64,000 nucleotides of DNA from Saturnia japonica (lineage: Eukaryota; Arthropoda; Insecta; Lepidoptera; Saturniidae). Both the position numbers and the translations under genes were made by a program. Positions 23,666 to 38,200 of this stretch are shown here, one piece after another. Location of the stretch: positions 5,422,930 through 5,486,929 of the forward strand of contig CM065325.1 in the NCBI GenBank assembly GCA_033032175.1. The letters run 5' to 3'. A model generated the notes under the pieces. The model had not been told where the DNA came from and did no database searches. It saw nothing but the letters and a program-made list of their open reading frames with translations. How positions within the stretch are numbered: the stretch's first letter is position 1; each line of letters opens with the position of its first letter.

Positions 23666-24621
23666 AGGTTTCATTTAAGGTGAAATAAAACATCTTGTAT
23701 AAAAATATTTTATTACAAATTCGACTAAATAAACAATAATTCTACAATAAGATTTTTATGTTTACATTGTTTTACTGGACAGTAAAATGCAAATCATTAT
23801 TTAGCATTTGGCGTTTGGATAGTTAAGGTACCTACTACCTATTGCGTTTTGCGTTAAATAATGTAGTCTTAAATTAATGTATCTCTCCATCATGGCTTTT
23901 ATAAGCATTGTTAAATAGTTCTTCATAGGTGATCGCTTGAACTAATGATAATAAATATTATCAAAAAGATTCATAATAATAAAATGCGGCATGGATTTTA
24001 ATATGATTTTATCTAGAAATAATTTTATAATACTATCATCCGGACTAGGTGTGGACTGTGGACATAGAAAAAATATAACAACTACATGTATCACATCACA
24101 TCTCTATTTCATGGACGAATTACAACGTTAACGTCTTAACGTTACAATTGCGACCATTCATCCATTGCTCCATTAGTTCAACTTATTCATTAATCGATTT
24201 TTACAAAGACAGCTAAGTTTCTGTTTGTATTGAAAAAAAAATCGCTTTATAGTTCATCACGTTTTAACAAACATTAAATGATGTTTTGCTGATTTTTACA
24301 GGAAAAACTATATTTTTTTTGTATTTACGTGTGGAATGAGATGCCATCTTTAACTTAATTCAAATTACAACTGGTATTTTTACAAATAAACATTGAGCAA
24401 CTTGGCATTTTGTCAAAAATCAACAGATGTGTACTCGTTATCGGTGTGAATTCGAATACAAACAAAAATCAGCATCAAGCCCAATTTAGGCCAGACGCGT
24501 TCGCACTCAACACGCCCTCGAACCACATCTCCCTTGTTTTACTGATCTGTGGTCAAACTGGATTTTGTCAAAGATCAGCACAATATTAATACTAGAATTA
24601 ATTACTAAAATTAGAACTAAC
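23666..24621. other. No gene recognised
   Basis: AT-rich, no coding exon or element end that I can support. Confidence 0.35.
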
Positions 24622-24967
24622 CTGTTTTAGACTAATAAAAGTTTTTTAGGTAATAGTGTTAGGTTCTATAATATGATTCCGAAACACATTACTGATTGGC
24701 CGGATAACAAGTTCAAGGACATGTCAAGCGGGTTTTACTGTCAAAAGGTTATTACAGGTTGGAAAACCTGGTTATTATGTTTGAAAGTGACTCCCTTCTG
24801 TGCATCCACTAAATTATTATTATTGTACCTATTATAGTAACACTTGTACAGTTGAAAAAAAAGATAAACCCGATCGAGTTTTTTACCGGTTCTTCTCGAT
24901 GATTATAATTTTTTGACGTTCATAAATACCTTCTTAGGGCCTACATTGAGTAAAGATTATTTTGATT
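24622..24967 (+). mobile_element. 3' end of a CR1/jockey-like LINE family
   Basis: Shares, in order, TTTTAGGTAATAGTGTTAGG, ATAAACCCGATCGAGTTT, GGTTCTTCTCGATG and GGGCCTA...ATTTTGATTTG with the copies at 30965-31620 (plus) and 52798-53010 (minus). The family ends in an ATTTTG-type short repeat. Confidence 0.6.
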
Positions 24968-25109
24968 TGATTTTCGAACACTACACAAGGTTATTTGACT
25001 GCAATCTTCTGTAAGTTGGAGATTTTCCACTTCTTGGACTGCCCCAAATAGAGAGGTCTTCAAAGAAATTTCTGTGTCCTACCTCCGTTTGAATCCCCCC
25101 CCCCCCCCT

Positions 25110-25440
25110 CCTTTAAGGGGCTCTGGAAAACTTACTCACTGGAGGAACACAAAAATTGGTTATTTGGCAACGACTAGGATCTCAGCTGATGTGGCCCAAG
25201 ATGGGTGACACTCTAAGTTTAGTGGGGAAACTGGATTTCAAGCGTAGCTGTCGGAACAGACGTATAGGTGCTTGGCGACAGATTTTCAACTTGAGAGTGA
25301 TAGCTTTACAAAATACCCAACCACCATGCTATGGTTTCATCACATTGTTTTCCTTTACCGAAAGCTCGGGTTCGTAGCAGGAATTCAAACTCAAGTCGAT
25401 CTACGCTGTATCCGTATACACTAGCACTGAGCCATCATTG
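25110..25440 (+). repeat. Dispersed repeat sharing GATGTGGCCCAAGATGG
   Basis: Copy of the repeat also at 9190-9500. GGGCTCTGGAAAACTTACTCAC...GGAACACAAAA near its start is also seen at about 41165-41215. A run of 14 C's (about 25098-25111) precedes it. No coding function. Confidence 0.5.
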
Positions 25441-26034
25441 CTTCAGAGTGGAGGCATTCCTACAGTCAGACTTCCCCAAGTAGAGAAAAATCTCCAAAAA
25501 CTTTCTCTCAAGAATTTTCTTATTAATCATCACTTATTTTATAAGAAAGTTTACGTTTAGTTTTTTTTTTTTTCCAAACATGGTAGTAAATGGTATATAG
25601 CAGTCCAATGGTAGTAAAAAGGACTTAAATATTGCAGGCTTAATATTAATAGGCTTAATGCAGGCCTAATCAGGAAGGACCTGTACTTCAGCGTAAACAT
25701 TACTGCTTTGTAATGGTAATAGATTTAGCGATGTGATACCACAGGGTAAATTTGCACAGGTTTTAACATTGTTAAAACGAATAAAATTATTAACTACCTA
25801 ATAAAATAAAACCACTTGTATTTATTATTGTCTTTATATTCTTTCACTTTAGTAATACAAGTTAATTCTAACAAACTGCAAATCTCTGGGAATATATTTA
25901 AAAAAACTGCATAAGTACGTATTATTCTTCGGTCTACATGTAGAAAATTGCACAGCTAACGCAGCATATGCATATTAACATAAATATTTATCACCATTTT
26001 TTTTTTCTATGTAACAATTACGGTGTAAAAGCTT

Positions 26035-26208
26035 CTAACGTTCTACAGTTTCATTTGGTAGTGGCATTTTCTCCAATATGGGACCTTGTTCTGGAATAAG
26101 GGGCTGTAATGGTTTCTTCCAGTGATTTTCTTCCCACGGCAACCTATCCAAGCCTGTCGCCCAATGGTGAATTCTGCATCTTACATTAACTTTTTCTTTT
26201 TTATTTAT
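26035..26208 (-). CDS. mRpL9: mRpL9 exon 5 (last)
   Basis: Acceptor TTTTTATAG|ATA, 57 codons plus TAG at 26037-26035. Contains RCRIHHWATGLDRLPW and an acidic/proline C-terminus. Confidence 0.85.
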   Translation of the reverse strand: MNKKEKVNVRCRIHHWATGLDRLPWEENHWKKPLQPLIPEQGPILEKMPLPNETVER

Positions 26209-29200
26209 CTATAAAAAAATATGTCTCTTGAAATACATGTAAAAACCTTATGCTTTTGGTAAGAAATAAATAGAAGGGATTCACGTTTTTCAAAAAACCT
26301 TCCCGTAGGCCGGTACAATAAGGTATGATTTTAATTATTTTTGAAGTTTTGTTGGGACGGTTATTGTGTTGGATTCATATTGGCATATAAATCAAAATCA
26401 GTCAATCAAAAAAGTCAGTTTTTGTTTGGAACTCAACTATGGCGTATCTTTCACCATTATTTTTTTTTTGTCTGTCAGTCTATCTGCTTGTATGTTCGGA
26501 TTTAACTTAAAAACTGTTTAACCGATTCTTATGAAATGTTGTACACACGGGATCCTTATATTATCCGGTCAGTTGATAGGGTATAAGAAATTCCAATATT
26601 ACTTTTAGATAAAGTAACAAAAAATAACTTAAATAAATTATTTTTTTCGGTTATTCAATTATGTACATGTGAAGTATAAGCATTCCATGAATGATAAGTA
26701 ATAAGAATTTTTAATAACACTTTTGGGATCCTTAAAAAGTGAAATTTTCATAAATTTAAAATTTCATTAATTCTTAACCGATTTTAATGAAGTTTTATAC
26801 ACGGGAAGTCTAACTATTTAAATAATTAATGGGCTATAAGAATTGTCAATATTACTTCTAGAATTAAAAAAAAGTAATTCAAAAAGTTTAATTTTATCAA
26901 TTCTCAACCGATTCTGATCAAATTTTGTAGACGGGAAACGTACATCATACCTACTATAATTGAGAGGCTATAAGAATTTGTGGCGAAGATAACAGCGCGT
27001 GGCTGTGTCATGCAGGTGTGTACCTCACACCCCTGCGCCCGCGCCGCTGGAATGCGAGCTCTGCGGCAAGTCGCGATCGCTCGGTCACAAGCGCCAGTCC
27101 GCTACCTACTCTGACGGCGAATGCACGCGCATTTTTATATAGCTCCGTACAAGTTTTGTAATCACGTGTGCCTACCCTGTTTATACTTTTTAATAAACAA
27201 CATTTTAACTTCCACACACGCCTAATTTATTCTCTCCACAAGTTGTAGACCCTGGACAAGGGCAACAAATTAATAATGTATTAGAAATTGTACATTACAA
27301 TAATACTTTTCAGCCGATTTTGATGAAAATTGTACGCGGGAAATACATGCCACTCCTCAATTGATACGGAATAAGAATTGTCAAGAATATGAGTAAAAAT
27401 AAAGGGATTTAAATAATTATTGCCTAGTAACAAACGCGTGCGGAGCCGCGGGAACACCGCTAGTATTTTATATTTATTTATCTGTTTCTTTTATTATTTT
27501 TTAAACTTTTACAAAGTAACTTTTCTAGATTTCATGTGGGCAAATTTAGAAATAATACTATTCGTATCAATTTCTCTGAGCAAATCATATTCTATATTCA
27601 TCAAAGCGTGATAATTCAGACGTTCTTGACTCATAGTGTTCCTTACCTCATTCTTTATGTGCTTTAATGTCGAAAATGAACGTTCGTCACTGCAGTTAGT
27701 GATCATGAGAGATAAATAAATGCGCGAAGCAATTTCTAAATTGGAGAAACATGATTCTAATTAATTGTCCATTAGGAATTTATAATATTGAATTTCCATA
27801 GTTTCGTTTTTCATACTTTCTCGTAATTGCTACTCTTGCTACGTGGTTAATCCGGCACTGGGTATCATACACAATTACTATACTAAATAAAACAAAACTT
27901 TTAAAAATATTCATTAATTACTTTCCGAGTTACAGGTGCACCTCAGTTCAGATGTTTAGATTGAGGAGCCTCATTTACATTCATATAACTTTTGTTACAT
28001 TTTACTTCAAATTCCAGAATTAGTCCTACAATTTTTTTCTATTTTGCTACTAAATAAGGGTGCGAATTTCCTTTTAAAATCATACGGACATGCTTAGATA
28101 TGTCAAGAATGACATATTTTTTTTTCCAAAGCTTCAATACCTATGGTTATAGAGATAAACTCATCCAAAAATATTGATTCCTGATATGACAGCAGCTTAA
28201 CGAACGGAATCGCTACTATAAATCTCAAATGCTGCAGGGAAGACGTGTCAACGTCAAGCTTTTGCCCCAGTACATAAAAAGTTCAAAGATCGAAGATCTT
28301 GGGCTACCCTTGAAGGACTAAGCATGAAATGAAAGTTTGTTATAAATATTAGAAATTCTGAATGTGGTTTTTTTTAAACAATTTACTGGAAACACAATAT
28401 TGATGAATGAAAAGCTAATATTGTTTGATGACTAAAAAGGCTTCATACCGTTACAGTGATGTAAAATTCTTTATCTTGCAGACTTAAATCAGGTCCTTTG
28501 ATATCAACTGGTGGCATTTGAATAGCTTCTTCAGGGACGATAAATCCACTTTTGCGGAATGACGTCTTGATATGCCATGGTTCAAGTGTCCAAGGTTGCG
28601 TCTTATTCATTGTTATTTGTAATACTAGCCGAGATAAGGAACTCATTGTCTGTAAAAGATTTGTTTGTCGTATGTCATAATTTTAAAGTATAATCTATAT
28701 ACAAATAGTAAATTTGAAGTGTCTGTTTGTAATGTCAAAATACCAGTTTTTTACTAAATGCATATGAAAGTATATACGATACATATAACAAAACACCAAT
28801 TTTTAAAGCTTTTGTCTGCCTGTTTATTCCGGGTATTCTCTCAAACGGTTGGACCGATTTAGATGGGAGTTTCACTAATAGATAGCTGATGTTATGGGGA
28901 GTAACTTAGGCTACTTTTATTTTAGAAAAAGAATTAGGGTTCTGCACAAATAAAAATACTGGTCATGGTGAATCAATTTGTGCGTTTAAATAGCTTACGC
29001 TGAGTAAAACATAAGAGATATAGCAAATTAATGTACTACAGAATCGTAAGAATAAAAAGACGAGGAGAGTATACGTCTATCTTCTAAGGAACACCCACAA
29101 TAAGCATTTTTGTCTTTAATGTAGACGGGAGCGGGGGAGCAAGATTAGCGCAGACATTCATTAGTCCACGTGAGCGAAGCCACGGGCACAGCTAGTCTAT

Positions 29201-32200
29201 ACTAATATAACAAAGCCGTAGTTTTTTTGTTTGTTTCTTTGTTTAAACACACTAATCTCTGGAACTACCAGTCGGATTGGAATATTTTTTTTGTATATGA
29301 TAGCCAGATTCACGTGGAATAGTATATTATGTTATTTAACTTTAGGCTACACCTCTCAGCTAGTCATTATTCATTTTTGTTAAGTAATAATCATTAAGTT
29401 TTTTTTAATTGTAATTTTTTACCTGTAGACAAAGAGATCGTTCTTATTTAGATCCCTCTGTGCGCCGACTGAAATATGGAGCCACGCAGGCAAAGTTTAT
29501 TAAGATAGAATCCTTTTATGTGCAAGAGTTTACCGACAGTGAAGTAATGTTCTCTTTCTCAGGTCCAAAGGTCAAAAACTTTTGTGTAATTTTATTTTTT
29601 TAAATGAGGAACCCTTCTCGTGGTTATACTCTAAAAACTCTCACATACTTACGTGTCCGCCATTGCTGTGCTTCACTTTTTTGTTAGCGAAACTACGTCT
29701 TCCCTTTTTATACATCCATGGTTGTTAAAATAAATATGTATATCAGTAATAAGATATCACTTAAAGTTTGAAATGAATATATCTTTACTCTGTGCAAATA
29801 TTAACAATGGAAAATGGAAACACTTTAAATACAAGGTTTTTTTTTGTTTGTTCCATTATACCACAATAAATATGGCGTAAAATGAATTCATTTTCCTTTT
29901 TAAATTATTTGAAGTAAATATCACAATAATGCTTTGATTTACCCTGTGTACATAAGGTGAACTGTAGATATCCTCTATCCTAGGCTTTGATTCATCAGCT
30001 TTGTATTTTTGTAGATTTTCCGGAGTGGCATACACAGCTAGTCCAGGTAAAAGAAAATCATTGTATGCTTTATTGGGATGTAAAGCAATGATATCCCCAG
30101 TTTTGCCGACACCTTAAATACACGTGTAAAATTTAATTTGAATTAAATTATATTAATTGCTACAAAATAATCGTTCAAAATTAATAAATAATACGAAAAC
30201 TAAATTAATAATTATACGAAGACTTGCATTACACATTCACAGTACGTAAATTTTGACGTTGTGCAAATTATAACCTAACCTATACTACCTATACCTATAC
30301 TATACCTACTAATATAATAAATGGTTTTTTTTTGTTTGTTTAAACGCGCTAATCTCTGGAACTACCAGTCGGATTCGAAAAATTATTTTGTATATATAAT
30401 AGCCAGACTCTCCAGAAATAGTATAGGCTATTTACGAATATGCTACAACTCTCAGATACTCTTAAATATTAAATTTTGTTACGTAAGTCGGAAGTCGAGG
30501 CCCTCTCGAACTGCTTTATCCGCGTGCAATGACGTAATCGTTAATGATACGGAAATACAATGTTCTAGAGTAATATTGACCCTTAGTATGTCTAAAAAAA
30601 AGTCAGCGATAGCATATACCTAGGTCTTATACATTCGGCATAATAAGGTAGTTTGTGACAAAGATTTTTTGAAAATGTAAAAGTGATAAGCATTATTTTT
30701 AGACATGACATAATTATCCTTACGAACAAAAGTTACTTCATCATAAAGACAATTTTATGAAGTTCACGTTTGCTCTTTAGATTATGCTATTTGGACACAT
30801 AGCTTAGGAGATAATGAAAAATTAAAATAATTTTTACTTGCGGGATGAACTATCATAATAGCAACATACATGAGTGCGTTGGCGGTGCGGTGTTTATCGG
30901 ATAAAATTAACACGGATGAAACCGTGGGGCAAAGCTAGTAATCTATAGTCGAACAAGTTCTTACGGTATTTTACTGTGGGGTTCAGCAGTTTAGGTAGAT
31001 ACCATATTTGTATTACAAAAACGAGCAGTTCGAGCAATTTATGATAAGAGACCACGCGAATCATTCAGGAATAAATTTCAAGAATTTAGTATCTTAAACT
31101 TTGCCCTTCCCAATACATCTTGGAAAATATAATATATGTTCGGAAAAATGAAGAATAACTTTGAACTTGTAACTAACACACATAATTTCAATACTAGAAA
31201 TAAATATAAAAAAGTCATTCGCTCTTTTAGACGTAGTAAAACAAATAAAAGTTTTTAGGTAATTGTGTTAGGTTGTTTAATAACTTCCTAAGCACATTAC
31301 CGATTTGCTGGATAATAAGTTTAAGAATCATGTTAAGCCGCTTTTATTGTCGAAGGCGTACTATAGAGTGGCTGATTACGTGAATGATGGTGATGTATGG
31401 ATGTGATTCCCTCTCTGTACATCTACTGAAAATTATAACTGTATATAATTGAATACTGTAAAACAATAAAAAAGAAAGATAATAAGATGTTGATAAACCC
31501 GATCGAGTTTCTTGTCGGTTCTTCTCGATGGCTGGGATGTTTTCCGAACCCGTGGTAGTGTTTTGACATTCATAAGTGCCCTCTTGGGGCCTAGATTGAA
31601 TAAAAGATATTTTGATTTTGTTCGTGCGCGACCATCCTGTGAGAGAGACGTTGGCGGGAACGAGATAGCATGACATTACGTCACTACAGTACACTAAGGT
31701 AAATAGTATGCTGTCTCGGCAGTGTTCTTGAAATAATTACCTAATGCGGCTCTGTAGATAAAAACACGCAATTAGGCTGCCGTCTGACTGTATTTCTTGG
31801 TTGTGACCAGCTGTGACAAGGACGGGGGATTAAAAATCATAAAATTCGTGTGACGTAATTTATGGATGGCCCCAATAATAAATATATTGTATTTCTAATA
31901 ATTACCTATTAAATGATAATCCAGTATTCTTTTTAAGATTAGCTGAAGTGTATATAAACTGTTTAACTACGCAGCTCGGCATAATTACTGTTTTATTTTA
32001 TGATAGAAATATGACGTGCGCTGTCAATCGCGGCTCACGGGAGTTTATGTTATATACTAAACGATATACCTATTGTAAATTATCTGGATTATACAGTTTT
32101 ACTACAAGTGAACTATTTCAGTGTGTTATTCCACATGTGGTGAAAATAAAACTTGGGTGAAAGTTTGTATGAAGAACCCATTCATATTTATGCTTTTGGT

Positions 32201-35200
32201 AAAGGTGATTCACGTTTCCGTCCATAGACCGGTACAATAAGGTATGATTTTAATTATTTTTGAAGTTTTATTGGGACGGTTAATGTGTTGGATTCATATT
32301 GGCATGTAATGTCAATACCATACAAACAGTAAAAATCCCATCTATGATTTTCTTTTGGTTTGCCGTGTTCCGAAATCAGCCGGTGCATAATGGAGTAATA
32401 TAGCAGGGTGGTAAGTACTGCGACCACAATACACATAGTGATAAGCCCTTTCATTTGATTTTTGTTTTTGGTATTAAATAAATATAGCTATCTATCTATC
32501 TATATTAATAAATCTGTAGTACTGTCTGTACTTTTCATATTTTTCCAAAATTTCCCGATACGCATATTATATGAACGATACTGATCACGAATATGCCATT
32601 AAATTATTTTTTGTCCGTCTGTCTGTCTGTCTGTCCGGATTTAACTGAAAAACGGCTTGACCAATTCTTATGAAATTTTATACATGGGATGCTTATGTCA
32701 TTGGTCATTTGATGGGGTATAATAAATTTTAATATTACTTATTATAATTATTAATATTATTATATTAGTCAATATTACTTTCAATTAATTAAATTAAATT
32801 TTCATAAATTCTCAACCGATTCTGATAAAATTTTGAAGACATGGTACATAAAACATACCATAATTGAAAGGCTTAAAAATCGTCAATAATACGTAAGAAA
32901 TCGCAGAATATAATAATAATTTTAACACATTTTGATAAAAATTTGTTCACAGAAAATACATGCCATTCCTTATTTGATACGGCATATGAATTGTCAACAA
33001 TATGAGTCATAATAAAATTACGGGATGTAAATAACTACTGCGTAGTAACAAACGAGTGCGGAGCCGTGGGCACACCGCTAGTTAATTATAAATTGCGTAA
33101 TCGCGACTATTGTGTATTGAAGTTTACCTAGATTTTATTTCGGCTGTTTTTATGAAGACGTAGTACTGTTTACTTAAGTTTACTGTGACTGCGCACCTAC
33201 GTCACGCAATTGCACGTGCTTCCTTTCCCTGATACATCACTCGCCCCCGTTGTCGTCAATTGTACCTCGTCCCCGCCAACGTCTGTCGGAAATATAGGAT
33301 GGTCGCGCACGAATTTGTACCACTATAATAATATACATTTCGACTATCAATTATCATTATGAAGAATTATGACACTGGTTATAAATACATCCTACACACT
33401 AAATCATAAATAACTTCCCCTATACAATAATTTTTGTGAATTGTCATATTGTTGTTATTGCGTGTGTTACCTACTGTCCTACCTACCCAACGTACTCGAC
33501 CACCCAGAACCAGGTAACGCGGACTCAGATTACAATGCAAGTTCCCACGTGAATTATCGGAAATCGCTGACCAGGTGAAATGAACACATCGTGGGACAAT
33601 GAAAGAATGACGGAAGAACAATCTCGCTCGATCGCCTAAGCTTGGAGGTTTACACCTTAGTTTAAGTCATATATTGTAATTAAGTAATTTTATTATAAGT
33701 TTTGTAAAGGACCAAAAATCGCCTTTCTTTTAAAAACCTCCTACGGACGGTCAACTACGTAATTGGCGCAGTCGGTAGGATAGTCGCGTCGGTTTGCGGG
33801 ATCTAACTTCGATTCCCGCCCGATAGTCGTTTCGTCGACGCGGTGACTATCTTTAAGAATCTACGAGGAGGCCGTCGAAGGAGTCGACAGAACCTGCTGT
33901 TGCTGAGGAGGACATCATCCAATCATCGATGAGACCAGATATGCAGAACCTTCTGTGAGTTTAGATTTAGTTACACATATCCTATTGGTTGCTATTCCCT
34001 ATCCTGGTAATAGATCATGCTCTATAATTTAACCTAGTAGTATATTTTAATAGCCAAAATTTTTTTCCCAGGGAAAAATACGGTTATAAGGCCGGATCAG
34101 CGGCACACTATTATAGATAATTTAAGATTTAGTAGTGTATCGGAAATTCCAGAAACTGAAATGGCTCAATCCGATAATAGCGTTGTCATTGACAAAATCT
34201 GGAAAGCCCTTAGATTAGTACCGGAGTTTGACGGAAATTCTCATGTCTTAGTTAGATTTTTAAACATATGTGACAACTTAGTTTTAGAGTATGTTCGCCC
34301 AGAAAATCAATTAGTTACGGCAGCTTTACTGAACGGAATAATTAATAAAATTACTGGTTCAGCCGCCAGAACTTTAGCTACCAACGGTATACCGGATAAC
34401 TGGCAAGGAATTCGAAATACCTTAGTTAATAGTTTCTCGGATCACAGAGACGAATGTTCATTGTATACAGATTTATCTCAATTGACCCAAGGTATCGATA
34501 CGCCCAACGTATTTTATGAACGCGTACAGAACACGCTTAGTACTATTATGACATACATTCAGTTACACGATTCAGTTACAACCACAGTAGAAGCTAAGCG
34601 AAAACTTTATAATAAATTAGCGTTACAAACCTTTACGCGAGGTTTGCACGAACCGATTGGATCGCGCGTAAGATGCATGCGTCCGGAGACATTAGAAAAA
34701 GCACTTGAATTTGCACAGGAAGAAATAAATGTAGTATACTTACAGAATCAAAACGTTCAATCAGGAAACCCTAGGAGAACTCATTTACCTACTAGTTATC
34801 AAAAGCCTTTGAATTTACCGCAACAAAACTTCCTCCAATCGTCAACTAATCAAAATAAGCTTATTTTTAAACCGAACATTTTTAACAATAATCCTTACGT
34901 TAAACAGAGTCCTCATAATGTGAACGCTGCACCACAGCCTATGTTCCGACCTCAATATCAAGGACCTTCGCGAACACAACAGGTAATGAGAGCGTTACCA
35001 CGTTCTGATATGTCTACCGGTTTCAAAATTCCCCCTCGTGGCAATTTTCAGCAAGGCCGACCAAACTTACCTGTACCTATGAGTGGCATAAGTCACCCAG
35101 TAGCCCGAAATTTACCTTTGACTGGACAAACTGACACAAGACAAGTTAACTTAAATGAAGCGAATGAACCTTATAACTATGATTATTACGACACAGATTA

Positions 35201-38200
35201 CACACAATATTTCCACGAAGACTGTACACCGTATGACGAAACTGAAAACTTTGAACAAGATTACGATCAAAATTTTCAGGGGGGATCCGAGTTGAAGCTC
35301 CCCAGAATAGAATTACACTTACAGGGTAAAAGACAACTCCCTTATATTCAAATTCAAAATCCACCATTAAAATTACTTATTGACACTGGTGCCAACCAAT
35401 CATTTATCAATCCGGAAATTGTAGAAAAATATTTTAGTCATTTAGAGTTATATTATGATCCATTCGAGGTCACAAATATTTATGCAACTACCAGAAATGA
35501 ATTTTCTATAATAGTCCCTTGCCTTCCCGAATTTCAAGGCCATGATCCAATAAAATTTTTCATTTATAAATTTCACGACTATTTTGATGGTCTAATAGGA
35601 TGGAATCTTTTAGAACAGTGGCAAGCTAAAATAGACCTTCAGACTCGTATATTACGAACTGAATTCACTTGCAATAAAATTCAGATGTATGATCCTAAAA
35701 CTGTTAATCTATTTGAGACAATTATTCCTGCACAGTCACCTCAAATAATTAAAGTACCTATAAGTATTCCTCAAGGTGACGTATTAATTAATCAGCAGTC
35801 AGTTAATGGATGTAATATAACAGAGTGTCTATCTACCGCCGAAAATAGTAGATGCATGATAGAAATTCACAACGAAGAATCACCCTCAATAATTGTAAAT
35901 GTGTCTGACTCGGAATCAACCGTAACAGCACCTGACGATAGACCATTGATTAGTAACTCTTCGACTGACACTGCACCAACCTTAGGAGCATTGAGCAGTC
36001 CGATCCCCGACTTACACATACCTGACAATGAAACGATTCACACATCACATGAAAACCCTATCCTTGAAACATCTACTTCTGAAGAACTATTGAATAAATT
36101 TAAGCGACAACTTATTATTAACTGCACTAGTGGGCCTGCAAAAGCTAAACCCAAAATCACTATTCCCTTTGAAACTTTTAGGAGAACAGTCGTTCAAATC
36201 TCGGAAAATAATTTAGAAGATGAAATTATATCAATTATACAGAAATTTATCGATCCTAAACTTCGTACCGCTATTCTATTTCAACCAATCGAAAAAATGT
36301 ACACTATCGTTCCTATTCTTCAACAAAACCTAAAAAGCTCTTCCATTAACATTATCTTGGTTAAACGTGAAATTCAGAACATATCGGATTATTTAGAACA
36401 ACAACACATAATTTCCCAATATCATATCGGAAAAACGAATCATAGAGGAATAAATGAAACCTATTTATCTCTATCACAAAGATATTTTTGGCCGAAACTC
36501 AAAGAACAAATAACATATTTTATTAATGAATGTATTATTTGCAACCGCGCTAAGTATGATCGCGTACCTCTACGTCCTGAATTTCAGATCGTAACACCGC
36601 CTTCAAAACCTTTTCAGTTAGCACACGCAGATGTAGTGACAATAGAACAAGAAAAATACTTAACTATTATCGACGCATTCACAAAATATGCCCAAGCATA
36701 TCGCTTACCAGATTGTACAACTCCTAACATAGTAAAGTCACTTCTGAACTTCTGTACACATCATGGTTTCCCTTTAACTGTAACGACAGACAGAGGAACC
36801 GAATTTACGAACCAGCTAGTGGCAGAATTCCTCAAATTACATAAAATTCAGCATCATATTATTGCAGCCGATGCCCCTCACGAAAACGGAATGATAGAAC
36901 GTTTTCACAGTACACTTCTTGAACATCTACGTCTATTAAAATTACAACATAGAGACGAGCCAGCTCAAAACTTAGTTCCTTACGCATTAATTGCATACAA
37001 CAGTTCTATACATAGTCTTACCAAATGCAGACCGTTTGACCTTATGAGTGGACATTTTGACCCCAGAGACCCGACAGACTTGGATTTGTCACAACAATTA
37101 TACCAGCAGTACCTACAGGACCACCGTGGAAAGATGGATATAGTATACAACATCATACATAATTCATCTCTATCCAAACGTGAGCAGACAATGACTCAAC
37201 GTAACCTCAACCAAGAACCTCAAACAGACTACAAACAAGGTCAGAATGTATACATTAGAAACCCGATAGCTCAAAGGCAAAAGCTCGCTGCTCGTTATAC
37301 TCAGGACAAAGTTATGTCAAACTTACCCATACACGTTTACACCACTAAAAAACGCGGGCCAGTCGCTAAGGCTAGGATAAAGAGAGCAAAGGTGACTAAA
37401 AAACCAACACTGTTACAGGATAGCGACCTTCATCATGACCCTGGTCCCAGTACAAGCAGACAATGTTCAGGACCTTTACCTGGAAATTATTAGATTAGAA
37501 AACATTTTAGCTTTTAGTCGCACTAATTCTATGCACCATTCCATTATAAACAATTAAATAACATGCTAAGCAAATTAAAATCTTTATACAATTCGGAACA
37601 AATGTTAGAGTTAGATATTAGGTACTATTATAATATAATTAGTTTAGGATCATATTACGCTGACAATAAAATAGTGGTTGTCCTTAAGTTTCCAATTTTA
37701 TCTCCAACATCCTATAACCTATATAGGCTCTGTCCCGTTCCTAACAGAAAATCCGAAGTAATCTTGCCCCCATTCCCGTATATAGCAACCAACTCCAAGG
37801 AGTTTGTGTACATGGAGGCAGAATGCCCGAAGATCGACACCTGGTACATTTGCGAACAGGAAATTTCTCATCAAAGGCGTACACACAAAGATTGCATCTA
37901 TCACCTACTCAATCAAAAAGAAACAGAGAACCTATGTCATTCTACTTCTATTTCATTTCATAAAGAAGCACTTCTGGAATTGGATAGTCAACATTATATA
38001 ATCACGTTCCCGAAACCCACAAGGATTCAATTAATATGCGGACAAGAAGAATACCGACTAATGAAGGGCAGCTACTTTGCAACGATACCAAGAAATTGCA
38101 ATATAAAGTCGCCAGAATTTACTATTATTAACTCCAATGACAAAGTATGTGGGAGTGCCGTTGAACTAATGTCTATCCCGCAAAAGTTGCCATCAATTTT

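Noticed and set aside
27008..27217. 69-codon minus-strand open frame
   Set aside because: Falls inside the putative LTR and is antisense to its promoter-like signals.
31344..31694. 116-codon minus-strand open frame
   Set aside because: Spans the junction between the LINE 3' UTR and the TIR element end, so it cannot be an ancestral gene.
33764..33830. Possible tRNA gene after the errantivirus 5' LTR
   Set aside because: The D- and T-arm-like pieces do not form a full cloverleaf with an acceptor stem; best explained as primer site plus leader hairpin.
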